This document shows, piece after piece, positions 24,536 through 36,541 of a stretch of 64,000 nucleotides of DNA. The first letter of the stretch is position 1. Each line of letters opens with the position of its first letter. The notes beneath the pieces were generated by a model. The model did no database searches and was not told the DNA's origin. It saw only the letters and a program-made list of their open reading frames with translations. The translations under genes and the position numbers were made by a program. The stretch spans positions 2,490,543-2,554,542 of the forward strand of contig ML682116.1 of the NCBI GenBank assembly GCA_007922195.1, given 5' to 3'. Origin of the DNA: Podocnemis expansa (Eukaryota > Chordata > Testudines > Podocnemididae).

Positions 24536-24665
24536 AGCAATGTCTTGCAGCACATCAGTGGGACTACTCCTGTAACAGTTTGCAAGATCAACCCTGCAAA
24601 CATGCACACCTCTAAGCCCATGAGTAGTCCCAATCAAGTCAATGGTTTACTCAGGAGACTAAAAT
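24536..24665. repeat. old palindromic repeat
   Basis: CACATCAGTGGGACTACTCC, then GATCAACCCTGCAAACATGC, then CCCATGAGTAGTCCCAATCA with GTCAATGG, show the inverted GGGACTACTC / GAGTAGTCCC arms of the family at 10556. Confidence 0.5.
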
Positions 24666-25257
24666 TAAGACTTTTCTTAAAATAAGCCTGCAGGGTAAGG
24701 TCCTAATTTTGCTAAGAAACTATGTGAAAGATGTGAACAGTGCATATATCTTTAATACTGGAATTATCCTTTTGAAGTTATTTTAAATCACTTAAGAAAA
24801 TTCATTTACACCATTGGAAAGAAGAGTGCTTTGGTATAAAGCATTTCTTCCATCTCCTATTGCCACTTTTAAAATGGCTAGGAATTTAGAACAGTCTCTT
24901 GATCTTCAAAATTTGCTTTTGATCTCACAGTTAGATAAAACTCTCCTATGCAACAGCACTACCAGTCAACAGAGAATCAGTAGCAAATATCAACAGCTAA
25001 TCTCTCTCTTTTGAAGACATAGTCCTACATATCACAGACATTTCAAAGCCAGCGATAAAACAAAAAGCCTGAAGCTATAGTCCATTTACCTGTAGCCCTG
25101 ACATATTTGAAAAATAAAAATGTTCAAGAGCTTTAAATTACTCTCTTTAAGCCTAACAGTCACTGCTAATTATACAATAGTTTGTACTGTAATTATTTGA
25201 CCAGCATTTAAATCAGACTTCCCTGTATTTATGAGCAATGACAGTTACCCCAGAGGC

Positions 25258-25465
25258 AGCCAGGAGCTGATTCTGCATACTTTATTCATGTGAGTAGTCC
25301 CATTGACTTCAGTGTTGTATAGAACCACTTGTGCAACTGAGGATTACTCGCATGAGTAAGGATTTGGGTCCCCGCTCAGCAGGGCACTTAAGCACATTTT
25401 AAACTTAAAACATGTGCTCAATTCCCATTGACTTCACTGAGACTTACACACATGCTTCAGCCCAA
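25258..25465. repeat. old palindromic repeats, two adjoining units
   Basis: The first unit has ATGTGAGTAGTCCCATTGAC with an inverted ACTCGCATGAGTAAGGATTT. The second (25380-25465) has AGGGCACTTAAGCACATTTT and TTCCCATTGACTTCACTGAG. They match the fold-back family at 10556. The two units appear to be separate insertions side by side. Confidence 0.45.
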
Positions 25466-26589
25466 ACAAGGCCTTGCCGAGTGAGACACCCCTCCCCCTC
25501 CCAACTGATAGATCAACACAGCTGTTGTTGTAGCTGTAGCGCAATAAGAGGTGTTACGAACATGCACCACCCAGAGAAATACTTCACCAGCACAAGGATA
25601 TGCCCTCACCTTGTGTTGGAAATGCCATATACATTTGTCTTCAACTGTCTTTTATTTTCTTCAGTTTGAGTTTCAGTCCAGATCAGAGGCAAAAAATAAA
25701 AGCCTTGTTACAGCTACAGGTCAGTGTAAGATAAGAGGCTCAGCTCAGTCACTGCCGTCTACTATACATAGGAAAAGTGGCCCAAATTGGTATTTAGTTT
25801 ATCAGGCTAGAATCAAGGAACCACAGCAAAGGTACTTGAATATAAATGCATTGCCACAAGATAAACATCTACCCTACTGAAGGATGGTAGCATGCCCAGC
25901 AATTTAAAAGGTCATATCCTGTGCATTATTTTTCTTTTAGATTAAAAAGAATGGTGAATATATGTGCACTTTAAATCACTGCTTTTAAAACATTCGACTT
26001 CATAAATGGGTTCAACCACCAAATAATAGGCCAGGCAATGCAACCAAAAAAGAAAAAGAGAAAGAAAAAGAAAATGCTTCAAACACAAAAGATTCTGATA
26101 AGAACATTTTTAGAGGACTGATATCAATTAAAAGCTGATTTGGGTGTGAAAGAAAGAAAATGATAAAAATCCATCTTTTGCAGTTGTATTGAAAAAGGAA
26201 AAGTCAACAGTGAAATGCAGCCTTCTGCTGGAATCCAGGACTAGGACCAAAGAATTTACATATATTAAATTAACTAGATCCAAACTCCGCTACAACAAAT
26301 ATTTATATTGTAAAATATTACAGCCACATTCCTGTATCTCCTTACAATAATAATTCTTAAAGACACACTGTATGGGTAAGCATATAAAAGTGTGTGTTTC
26401 TGTGGAGATGGAATGCTTCATTAATAGAGTACCAGGGTGTTCATAAATATTAAAAATACATTTTTAGACACAATTCCTTCTGTTTACGTTGTCTTCAGTG
26501 TTACTGAAAACAAGATTTAATGTCTACCTGTCCATAAACATCTCACGTGCTCTCTGCAACTACAGAACTTAACTGCTGGTCTCCACTAG
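25466..26589. other. unique DNA
   Basis: No gene or element recognised. A purine-rich stretch lies at 26045-26080. Confidence 0.35.
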
Positions 26590-26670
26590 TAGTTCAATAA
26601 ATAGACAGTCAAATGACCTGCTTGCGCAGATAGTCCTATTCACCGCAGTGGGACTAATTCTGCCAGAGAG
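26590..26670. repeat. old palindromic repeat fragment
   Basis: GCTTGCGCAGATAGTCCTAT and CACCGCAGTGGGACTAATTC carry the AGTCC / GGACT arms of the same family as 24536. Confidence 0.35.
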
Positions 26671-29600
26671 AAAAGGATATGGCTCAAAATAGAGACAAAA
26701 GAGCTTATTCCTAAAATGTATTATAATATACATTTATAATACTTATATGTGTACAATTGTTAGTTTAAAATAAAGTTTTATGTATCCTGAAGATTAGAAA
26801 TGGGAATGTGCATTTGAACAGAATAAAAATTCTGTAGTAGTACTAAAGGAACTGGTTAATCATGAATACTCAAGACAAACTAAAAATATAGATAGCATCT
26901 TCATTTGTTAAAAATTAGCTTGCTGGAAATGCGTCACTCAGCATTGAAAAACAAAAGCCAAATTAATTTGGATGCTGAGCTCAATCTTATAAATAGTGAC
27001 CAGTGAGTCACTACAATGAGTGTCTTCTTTTTCTTGTCCTCATAACCCCTTTCTATAAGATAATTACAAAACAAACAAACAAACCAAAACCAAACCCTAA
27101 ATCCCAAAGAGGTCCCAGCCATGCTGTACCAACATATCAATCTCACAAATTGGTCTTCTGAAAACAACTCTCTGTGGAGCAAGTGCATTTGTTTATTCCT
27201 ACATACATAGCTTTTGCTACATTATGAGAGGATATAGGCAGATACCCTTGAAATATACAAACATGGCTGATGTTTAGAAAGCAAACCAAAGTATATGAAT
27301 ACTATTGACAAGCTCTTGCATACATAAAGAAGATTTTCACTTAATTTATGTCATCTGTTTTTATTGCCATCTAATTTCATATCCCTCTGTTCTATTATGA
27401 TTCCAAAAAGCAGTGAACACAAATGTGCAGCCAGCCTGGGCCCTCAGGCCTCTGGATCAAGATGGCAGGCTGGCCTTGGTTCCCCTGGGGACAGCAAAGC
27501 CAGAAGGGTGATTGGACACAGTGACCTGTCTGCATGAGATGAGACAAAAACAGGAGGGCTGTAATGCTGATGAACTAACCTGTCACTCACAAGCTCAGGT
27601 CTGCAACAAAAAGAAAAAAAAAAAAGGTGCAGTAAAGATTTAGTGAGCACACAAGGTAGAAAGATACAGTATAATTAGAATAATTAGATGACAGTTAGTA
27701 ACCAGGTTGGGTGATCTCAGGGTAAATGGGGGAAGCTGGTTCAAAATCCACTTAAATGTTCATGTAAAAGGATAAAAAGAGAATAATTTTAAAACGATAA
27801 TAACTGGTATTATGGTTCAGCATGTAAGGAAGGTAGCTATCAAAGATCAGGGTTTGATTCCAAACACTCCAGTTATGAATCAAAATCACAATGAGCAATG
27901 AGCTTCTAACTCTTGACATACTAGGCAACGAGGTTGCTCTTCAGAGTACTTGGCTGCTTAATTGCTTGCTTGAGGGAGTTAAAATCCAGAGGGAAGATAT
28001 ATAAGCAATTCTGGGAGTCAGTACACCCAGCTCCTAGATAATAGTCAACACTGTAATATTATGCCTACCCGTGCCATCACCACTGGAAGCCACTGTGGGC
28101 ACTGGTGTTTGAGATAGATAAAATCAGGGTGAAAAGAAAAGTATTTAAAAATGAACAAGTACTTTGAGCTGAGAATGCCTGCAAATCAGCTCACTTATTA
28201 GCACTCCTGAGCTGTCCACAGACTTGCATTTGAATTACAAATAACTGTTAGTGTTTCTGATCTGTATTTGTGTAGAGATGTACACATAGTTTGCATTCTT
28301 AATTATGCATATATGCACTCCACAGGTGTTAATTAAGAAGGTATTTAAAATTAGAGCTGCAGGATCCACCAAAATAGAGTTTTGTTCTCTCAGCCAGAGA
28401 GAAATATTACTCCAATGTGAAAAGATGTAATGGCAAATGTTTCTTTAAAGTTTTAATTTTGGACGTTGGAAGTTAACAACTCATAAGAACAACTTTTCCC
28501 AGCACTATTGTGGCAGTAAATGAAAGAGTCATTTTTTAAAATGTCAGGTTATATGGAATATTCAAAGGTCTTTTTTTTATTAAAGGCTATATATGTAATT
28601 TTTGGAGAAATGTTATGGAATCTAGGGCATGTAACTTGATAGTATTTTCTGTTTTTATCAGCCGAATATTTTAAACCTATAGGATAATTAAAATGTTCCT
28701 ATTTTCATTATATAAGCTAATTACAATGATTGTTTTATGCTTACTAATTTTAAAATGTATTTTATTTAACAACCAAAACCAAATATCAGCAGTTCTAACA
28801 AAAGGGTAAATCTTAATTTCATAGCTGTTTATTCTGCACTAACACTTAGTTATTCATAAAAAAAATACATGAAAAGAATTTATGAACGTTGAAATAAAAT
28901 ATACTTCAAAATACTGTAGATATGTACACCAAAATGTGTATTCATGTAGATATACTATATGTATATATATCCACACTTATGTATGCAAGAAGGCTTGGAG
29001 CACATATATAACTCACACATAAACTATATAAGTGAGTAGATTAAGAACACTCTTGAACTAACACACAACCCCCCCCCCACCCAAGTTAGTTCCTAAAATT
29101 GTGAAATGTGTCTTTCTTTTAAGTGCATGCCTTCTTTATTGATTTTTGGGAAATGACATACAACACAACACTATAAATATTTTTTCAGACATTCATCTAA
29201 CTTTGTTTTTAATCCAGGAAAATGGAACATTACACACAAAAGACTCATGGACTCATACTCAGTGCATTGTTAAAAAGAACGTCCAGAGATATAACAAGCA
29301 TTAAATAAAATACACAACTTAAACATGGAAAAAAGTTACATTAAAGAGTATACTTCAGCTAACACCAGCTTTACAATTATTTAAGCCTTCAAGTTACATT
29401 TTCTGTCAACAGTACATATGTAAAGCCCTACTCTTACATGTGCTTTAATACCATGAAATATATTTATTTAACCTTGAACAATTTACCACAAAAAGGTAAT
29501 GAGCACTCTCCAAAATATATTTTTTCAGGAAATTTTATACTGCTAAATATGTGCCACTTTTAAAGTACATGCCTGTCTAAGAGAGAGCTGTTAATGTTTG

Positions 29601-32600
29601 GTGGGTTTTTAATAAGAATGTATCATCTTTTAAAAAAATATTTAAAGCAATACAACTCTATATGGTATGACATACCTGACATTCCCAATCTAAAAATGCA
29701 TTACTGCTGACAATGTTATTAATAAACCATATGCTTTGAGAGACTTTATTGCTTTGTTGTAATTTAGTTGATAATAGTAAGATGTGTGTTCTTCCACCAC
29801 TATATTAATATATAGGGAACACAAATACTGTGTCATCACTTCAGCAGCATGTGTTCACTATGCTGTAAACATATGCAAAAAAATAAATAAATAAACTTTT
29901 GGGAGTTCATAAATATCCTTTACCAGAGACTGATCTATGAGTCAATGGTTAATGAGAAAGTGTTGAGTACTTAAAATTTTGTTAGCAAAAATCAAATACC
30001 TTCTTCCCACTCCCTTTGCACTCATAAGGAAACAGCTCTTTTTAATGCAGCAGGACACTAATTTCTTTCACCACCACTCCAGGTTATTATTTGAAGGCAA
30101 ATGAAAATACAAAGATTCTTCTCTCTTCTGCTGCAGCTCAAAACACATTTAAAACACACATAAAAACTACAGACTAATCAGAAATCATAAAAACAGAAAG
30201 AAGGACTCACTGACCCATTTGGAAGACAAAGACGAGAAAACGGAAAAGCTCTAAAAATCAGCTTGTGAGGCCTCAGAGAGATATTCTTCTGGCATTTCAT
30301 CACAGCAGCCCCAGACCAGTTCACTTCCCTGGATACAGGGAGGGAGAACTAAATAGAGCTGTTTATTAAAGCTGTTGTGCTGGATTGCATTAGGAAGCTC
30401 GAGCAGACCACCTGGACCTTTCAGATTGTGGCAGTGTTTAATTTGCAGGCTGCCCCTCTGCAGCAGCAAAGACTCCTACATTTACCAGGCTCAATCACAC
30501 ATTATCTGGGTTAGTAGTAAAAGCAAAAAAGACCCACAGCCTCTCATATAAAAATACAGCAAATATAGAAATAATGAACAGCATTAGAAATATGAGGCAA
30601 CTCCTTAGTAAAGATCACACTTTTACTCTTCACTTCTCTACTTCAGTATACTGTATTTACATAAAATAATAATTTACAAAGGTAAATTAATATACAGATA
30701 TTGAGAAAGCTCAGACTAAATTATAAACTGGGATTATTTAAAAAAAAAGCATAACATTTCATGTTTAACTAGTGATTCCCTGGCAAGATTAATATGGTCT
30801 TTTGCCTTTCTCACTTTCAGCACTACACTTGCTGGTAGCTGAAGATACAGATAGAAAGATGGTACTGTAAATATGAATTATGTGAATCATATGGTTAGAC
30901 CCTTGTGAAAAAAAATAAAAGGGGAGTTGAGAAATGGCTGACTCCATACCTGACCAATTACAGCTTGCATGGTCCCTGTGTCCTGCTGAGCTGAAAGATC
31001 GCAATCCATCATATGTAGTCTTTGAAAACGAGAATGGGGGTTTCTGGCATGCATCTGTCAATCAACTTCTGCACTCACAACCATCACCAAAAGCAAGGGA
31101 AAAAAGTCAAGCTGCTCCACCAAATAGGATGAAACAGTCATGTGACCTTCAGCACACTCACCCACATACATACTTCCATATAACGTATGAATTTTCTGCA
31201 GATATGAAATGACATTGACAAATACCCAATACCAAGTAAATAAAGTGAGACAAACAGCTACTCACGAAAGACAAAACACTTGCTGTAATCTTCAGTCTAA
31301 AGATTTAATAAACCTAACAGGTATCTTTAAATGATGCTTTCCTTTAAGCTTAAACTTAATGTGATAATTTATATATGCATACAGTGGTCAGAACTTTAAC
31401 CCTCTGTGTTCTCTCACAGCCTCTCTTTTTATTTATTTCTCCCTTCTTCTTTAAGCTTGACTGATTTCCTTAAGTTTCTTTTTTGTCAAAGCTAACAGTT
31501 TTGCTTTGCCTCTTCTGTACACATACAAGTAATCTGATACCAGTAAAAACTACAAGAAAAAAATGGCTGTGAAACTGGTGTCTTTAACTATAAGCTAAAA
31601 ATACTCCTCATTGCATCTCATCATCAAGCGTTCAACATTTACTGACTGAAAAGATATATTTAAGTATTAGTTTGTGCAAACTGTGATGAGCACTCAAAAT
31701 ATAAAATATTCAAACTATGTAAATCCTACTCACAGAATCCTTTCCATTTTGAAGGTTAGCAGAGTTTTGGTTCATTCACTGCTCCACTGAACTGACATAA
31801 AATGTTGTTACTTATGATGGCAAACATTACCATTTTTTCTAATGGAAGCAGTTTGTTTCATATATCTTCTCTTCTGAGTTAAGATTTGCAAGAATTTCCA
31901 AGACTGTTTTTTTCTCTTGTCAAAATAGATCATGCACTTGTCTCCAAAAGCAGAGTGTTATGAACAACACGTTACAGCATTGATTGCTGATGTATTATTG
32001 GCCAGTGATTGCTGAAGGGTGACATTAACGTAACCCAGTAGCACTTTAACCCTTTGAGGATCAATACAGCTATCTGGCAATATATTAAAATAACAGCCCT
32101 AACATGTTTTTGCAGTATTAGTGGTCAACATAAATGTCAGCTTAATCATTTTGTCCTCATTCTAAAATTCCAGTTACATCACTACTGTAAAAAAAAACAA
32201 AACAAAAACAAAACCAAACCAAAAAAACCAAACCAAAACAAAACAAAAACTGGTTTTGAATCGTCAGGGTAAAAAGCAGTATCTGTATCCAATGCTGTGA
32301 AAGATATTTGTATCATATCTTTCCAGTTTAAACAAGGGCCTTAGTTTTTTTTAAAGTAATTTTTTTTTTACAAAGATATTTTAAATTTTGACCCAAACAT
32401 TCCTATTGCCACTTACATTTTAAGAAAAACCACTTGGAAATTTACAAAATAAACTTGTTAGATAAACATGTGTATAATCATGAAAGATGAAAATGGCATA
32501 AATACCACATTTTCAGCTGCTGCTTTTTACTGACTTTTCTGGTCTACTTATTCTAACAATTTAAAATTAAGAATTCAATAGCCATGAATGCTTAAAGCTT

Positions 32601-33136
32601 AAAGGTGTTTGTGAGAAATCAGAGGGTGGCGGACAGGAGTGTGGAGTGCCAATTAGATTTTGCATTCTTCCATCTTCTCTAATACAGTGATTTTAAAATT
32701 ACTAAGTAGAAGCTTAAGAAAGCTTTGCTGTACATTTCAAAGAAAATGGGTAAGAAAGAAAAATTCCACATTGGTGGAAACAAGAAGTCAAAAAATGCCT
32801 CTACGGCAATGAAAATATGGGACACAAAGTTTTTCCGATCAAGCACTGTCAGAGATGTGCAATATTAGCTCAAGAAGTCTCCCTCCTGGGACTGGTAAGG
32901 AGTACTTGAAATGGTACTTCCAGCATCTTTTATGCATTCATTTCTGAACATAATTAAAATACACCACTTATACCAAAATCTTATCTATACTTTATCCATG
33001 GAAGAAAACTCAGAGTAATATTCTGGGTTCCCTTGCATTCAGCCTAGAATTTGCCACTGTTTCACTCTTCAGGATGAATCTCTGAAAAATCTGTTATTTT
33101 TGTAAAGAGCAAACAGTATAATCAGTGAGTAAAACT
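26671..33136. other. long AT-rich unique block without recognisable transposons
   Basis: Across about 6.5 kb I recognise no LINE, SINE, hAT or Harbinger termini, in contrast to both flanks. Low-complexity patches include a C-run near 29070 and a long A/C-rich stretch (AAAACAAAACAAAAAC type) at 32189-32251. Open frames (for example 30251-30469 minus, and 30934-31212 plus overlapping 30789-31061 minus) have no recognisable domain. The sequence could contain conserved non-coding elements, but that cannot be judged from one genome. Confidence 0.4.
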
Positions 33137-33155
33137 GTATAGCATATACTGTATA

Positions 33156-33157
<2 letters not shown>

Positions 33158-33209
<52 letters not shown>

Positions 33210-33219
33210 NNNNNNNNNN

Positions 33220-33266
<47 letters not shown>
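33158..33266. repeat. CA dinucleotide microsatellite with assembly gap
   Basis: An uninterrupted CA array is broken only by ten N bases (33210-33219). The flanks carry the same 13-mer GTATAGCATATAC directly repeated (33137-33149 and 33269-33281). The true array length is unknown. Confidence 0.95.
33210..33219. other. assembly gap (10 N)
   Basis: Ten consecutive N bases inside the CA array. This is probably a placeholder for an unresolved microsatellite length. Confidence 0.98.
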
Positions 33267-33269
<3 letters not shown>

Positions 33270-33500
33270 TATAGCATATACATAGTATAACAGATGCTAT
33301 GGCCGGTAAACGGGGAAGGGAGCAGTGGAGACTGCCTGATGGATTCTTTTCCAGAAGAATCTTTTTGCAGTAGAAATGTATGAACTCATTTCAAATGTCC
33401 TTAACTTCTCTAATAATATTCTCTATAATAGCACTTACTTTTCTTAATCAGGTACATGAAACGAACATCCCTTTGAGCAATGCAAATTTTGCTGGCATAA

Positions 33501-33898
33501 GCATGTGTATGCACAGCGCCGCCTTGGTGAGAGACTCTCCCACTGACATAGCTGCCACCACTTGTTGAGCTGGTTTTCAGGGCTGGGTCAAGGAGTTGTG
33601 GCGCCCCAAGCCAACTTTTCCTTTTGTGCCCCCATCGCTAACTCTGCACCTAGAGCGTGCTGTGGGGAGGGCCGGGCCGGTGGTCACATGGTGGTAGACT
33701 TGGCTGGCACCTCTAAGCTTCAGCGCCCTGAGCCGGTACCACACTGGCTCACCCCTTAAGCCAGCCCTGTTGGTTTTATTATATCAGCCAGTGACCTCTC
33801 TCCCATTGGCATGACACAACTACAGTGAGCACTCCTGAAGTGGCATGGTTGTCTTGATATAGCAGTGCCACTGTAAGTATGTAAATGCAGACATAACC
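33501..33898. mobile_element. old Harbinger-type MITE interrupted by a hAT MITE
   Basis: The left end GCATGTGTATGCACAGCG and the right end TGCAGACATAACC are degenerate forms of the GTCTACAC-type terminus. TAA precedes (33498-33500) and follows (33899-33901). Internal halves GAGAGACTCTCCCACTGACA and TCAGCCAGTGACCTCTCTCC are inverted, so the original unit was a hairpin-forming MITE. It was later split by the hAT at 33578-33769. Confidence 0.65.
33578..33769. mobile_element. hAT MITE, 192 bp
   Basis: Perfect 9-bp inverted termini CAGGGCTGG and CCAGCCCTG. Flanking 8-mers CTGGTTTT (33570-33577) and TTGGTTTT (33770-33777) differ at one base, consistent with an aged hAT target duplication. The interior is GC-rich (GGGAGGGCCGGGCCGGTGG). 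Non-coding. Confidence 0.8.
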
Positions 33899-33901
33899 TA
33901 A

Positions 33902-34391
33902 GCAAACACACTTACTTTTGCAGGGATTTTATTAGCATAAATCCTAACTGAGATACAACCTCCTTCATAACACACAACCATATCACCATGTACACAGACT
34001 CAAAACACTGGTACACCTCCTTTACCGAAACATACCCATTTACACATAAATACACATCAACTGGCAAACAGCAAAGACCCTGCCATATGTACTCAAGTCT
34101 GCAAGGAGGAACTGTTTGCTCAGACTTGGAAATGTGCTACCACACTGCCTTACAAAGGCTGATGAAATTAGTATTCATTCTTCTAGTAACTGCAAATCTA
34201 TTATCTTTAAAAAACTTCCTTCCTTCAGAGTCTCTATGCACAACTAAATTGTTGACAATAGTATTAACTCTAATAGTCAGGAGTTCCACTCTGCCATCCC
34301 TCACTTCAGCAATGCACCCAGCCTATTCTCACAGCAAAGTTTGCCTATGTTGCAAGCATCTGCTTCTCATGCATATCTACTTTGCCTTGTA
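33902..34391. other. unique DNA
   Basis: A 134-codon frame (33988-34392) spans this stretch but shows no domain and has repeat-free, ordinary composition. Not considered coding. Confidence 0.35.
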
Positions 34392-34399
34392 GTCTGAAG

Positions 34400-34702
34400 C
34401 AGTGGTTCTCAACCTTTTGCAGGTTGTGACTCACTTGGTGACATATTGGGAGCCTACAGGACACACGAGACCACCCCATCCAGGCAAATATCCAGCCCAA
34501 AAAATCCAAGGAGTCATGTGGCACTTAAAGACTAACATATTTATTTTTCACATGAGCTTTCATGGGAGAAAATCCCACTTCGTCAGATGCTTCGAAGATG
34601 GGAGAACTTACAGAATGGAATGAAAAGAAATGCCCAGCTGTTTCCCTGGCTTTCTGTGACACACTTACAACTGTGTCCCGAGACAGTGGTTGAGAACCAT
34701 TG
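34400..34702. mobile_element. hAT MITE carrying a Penelope tail insertion
   Basis: Termini CAGTGGTTCTCAACC and GGTTGAGAACCATTG are inverted. Flanking 8-mers GTCTGAAG (34392-34399) and GTCTCAAG (34703-34710) match at seven of eight positions. About 100 bases inside it are a reversed Penelope-like 3' tail, so the original hAT was about 200 bp. Confidence 0.8.
34495..34600 (-). mobile_element. Penelope-like 3' tail fragment, reversed
   Basis: CAAGGAGTCATGTGGCACTT, then AAGACTAACATATTTATTTT, then TGAGCTTTCATGGGAGAAAA and CCCACTTCGTCAGATGC are the reverse complement of the tail described at 17105-18040. It lies within the hAT MITE. Confidence 0.75.
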
Positions 34703-34872
34703 GTCTCAAGGGTCCTCCCCAAACTTCCATTGCTATCACCCCCATAGCTTCATCGTGCAGGCTCAATCCCAGCAATGGCTAGGAACTTGCTGATAGCATT
34801 TGGTCCCTCTTCTTGTTGTCTCTGAGTCATGGCCTAACAGCAAGTATCTTTACTCTTCCGCACAGAATCATA

Positions 34873-35243
34873 GGCTGTGTTCACACACAGGGGGTTATTT
34901 CGATACGGTTGTTTCGAAACAACTTGTATCGAAATAACACCTTATTTCGAAATAACTTAATTTGAATTAACAGTTTGTTAATTCGAATTAAGGAAAAAAG
35001 CTGAAAGCGAAATAGCAGGTTCAGGCAACAGTTATTTCAAAACAAGTCACTGTTGTTTCGAAACAACATGTTCGCATGGCGTTGTTTCGAAACAACGTTG
35101 TTTCATCCCCGCATGGGGTTTAACTTGTTTCGAAACAACGGGACCTGTTGTTTCGAAACAACCGTGCGTCGTGTGAACAGCCTAAATCTTATTTCGAAAC
35201 AACAGAGGTTGTTTCGAAATAAGAGGGCTGCGTGAACACAGCC
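34873..35243. mobile_element. Harbinger-type MITE, TTCGAA-rich, 371 bp
   Basis: The ends are GGCTGTGTTCACACAC and GCGTGAACACAGCC. ATA flanks both sides (34870-34872 and 35244-35246). The interior has repeated TTTCGAAACAAC palindromes. It is the same subfamily as 4840-5242 in the opposite orientation: CTTATTTCGAAACAACAGAGG sits near the left end there and near the right end here (written without its last base: CTTATTTCGAAACAACAGAG). Confidence 0.85.
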
Positions 35244-35254
35244 ATAGAATCATA

Positions 35255-35757
35255 GGCTATGTCCACATGTACATGGTTAAATCAATTTTACTTATATCAA
35301 TTTAATAAAATCAATATAAAAATCATTAAATTGATGTAAGTTAAATCAATTTAACAGGTCCACACCAAAAAACCCCCAAATCAAAATAGCATGTCCAGAC
35401 ACAGGACTTGCTATTTTGATTCAGGAGAGGGGCACCATGGGAGGTGTGGCAACACAGCAAAAGGAAAGCACCTGGGAAGAAAAAGGAAATCACCTCAGAA
35501 GGAGAAGAGCAAAAAGTGTTAAATCGATTTAACAGTTAAATTGAAATAACATGTCCAAACTGTTATTTCGAAATAACAATTTCAATTTAACCATCATATA
35601 GATATAATACTAGGTTTTATTATATCAATATAACTTTCCTTATATTGAATGAGGGAGCTCCTCATTTTGAAATAAGGGAACGTCGTGTGGACCTACCATT
35701 TTTTAAATCGAAATAACCAGCGTTATTTTGATTTAAACAGAATGTGTGCACATACCC
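35255..35757. mobile_element. Harbinger-type MITE, long subtype, 503 bp
   Basis: The ends are GGCTATGTCCACATG and TGTGCACATACCC. ATA flanks both sides (35252-35254 and 35758-35760). Internal core words GGCACCATGG, GGTGTGGCAA, CACCTGGGAAGAA and AAAAAGTGTTAA are shared with 56182-56695, defining a longer subtype than the three copies at 4840, 20288 and 34873. Confidence 0.85.
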
Positions 35758-35967
35758 ATAGGGTTGGAAGGGACCTCATGAGGTCATCTACTCCAACCTC
35801 CTGCTAAAACCTCTGTGCTCAGCAGTCAGCAACTTAGCTCTGTGCTCAGTGATCAAATTGAAGAAAAAAAAATGTGTCAGGGAACAAGGTAGCTCATGCC
35901 ATAGCATAGTTCCTAGGTGGGGAGCAAAGCATAAGGTGGTATCTAGCAGGTCAGGAATGATCTAAAG

Positions 35968-36533
35968 CAGTGTCTTTCAACCTTTAGTGGACCAGGGAAC
36001 ACCTAAAGATATTAATTACTTTACATGGAACACCTGATGAAAACTTTCTCGAAAAAGCTGGCATATACCAGCTGTAATGTTCATAATATTTGCATACTAC
36101 CCATTGCTGCAAAAGCAGTTCAGGAAACCAAATTAAATACAATTTTACTAATATAACATTTTATTTCTAAAACATAGATACATAATGATTATGCATATAA
36201 CTTAAAGCTGAAAATGATGTTACTCAAGTTTTATGGAATTTTGGGCCTGCATGTCTGAACAAAGCTGACCTATTCTTGGAATAAGGTTCATCAAAGAGAG
36301 TTGTACTGTGTAAGCTATGTCCAAGCGATTTCAGTGCCAGTGATAACAATGGGGAGAAGCTTTGCTGTGGTTAGGGTATTTTAAATCTTGCAGCCACACA
36401 TTGGCTCACCGTGTTGCTCCATCACCCCTTCCCTTTCAACCCCCTTTCCTCAAGAGGATGGGTCGGTCACGGTACACCTTTATTATGTCTCTGGAACATT
36501 AGTGTTCTACAGAATACCAGTTGAGAAACACTC
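35968..36533. mobile_element. hAT element, 566 bp, non-autonomous
   Basis: It begins CAGTGTCTTTCAACC and ends AGTTGAGAAACACTC, inverted termini of the CAGTGGTTCTCAACC type. Flanking 8-mers ATCTAAAG (35960-35967) and ATCTGATG (36534-36541) match at six of eight, so it is older. No transposase remnant recognised. Confidence 0.65.
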
Positions 36534-36541
36534 ATCTGATG

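Larger units (their letters stand above)
34861..35820 (-). mobile_element. CR1 3' end split by two Harbinger MITEs
   Basis: Remaining CR1 pieces are 34863-34872, 35244-35254 and 35758-35820. Once both MITEs and one ATA copy for each are removed, they join into AGAATCATAGAATCATAGGG followed by TTGGAAGGGACCTCATGAGG and CATCTACTCCAACCTCCTGC. This is the inverted CR1 end with its ATTCTATG tail repeats. Non-coding, 5'-truncated. Confidence 0.8.

Noticed and set aside
30251..31212. Open frames of 72-92 codons in the transposon-poor block, considered as exons
   Set aside because: No convincing splice sites or family resemblance. The 30934-31212 frame overlaps an equally good minus-strand frame.
33988..34392. 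134-codon open frame
   Set aside because: Ends at a hAT boundary by coincidence; composition ordinary and no domain recognised.
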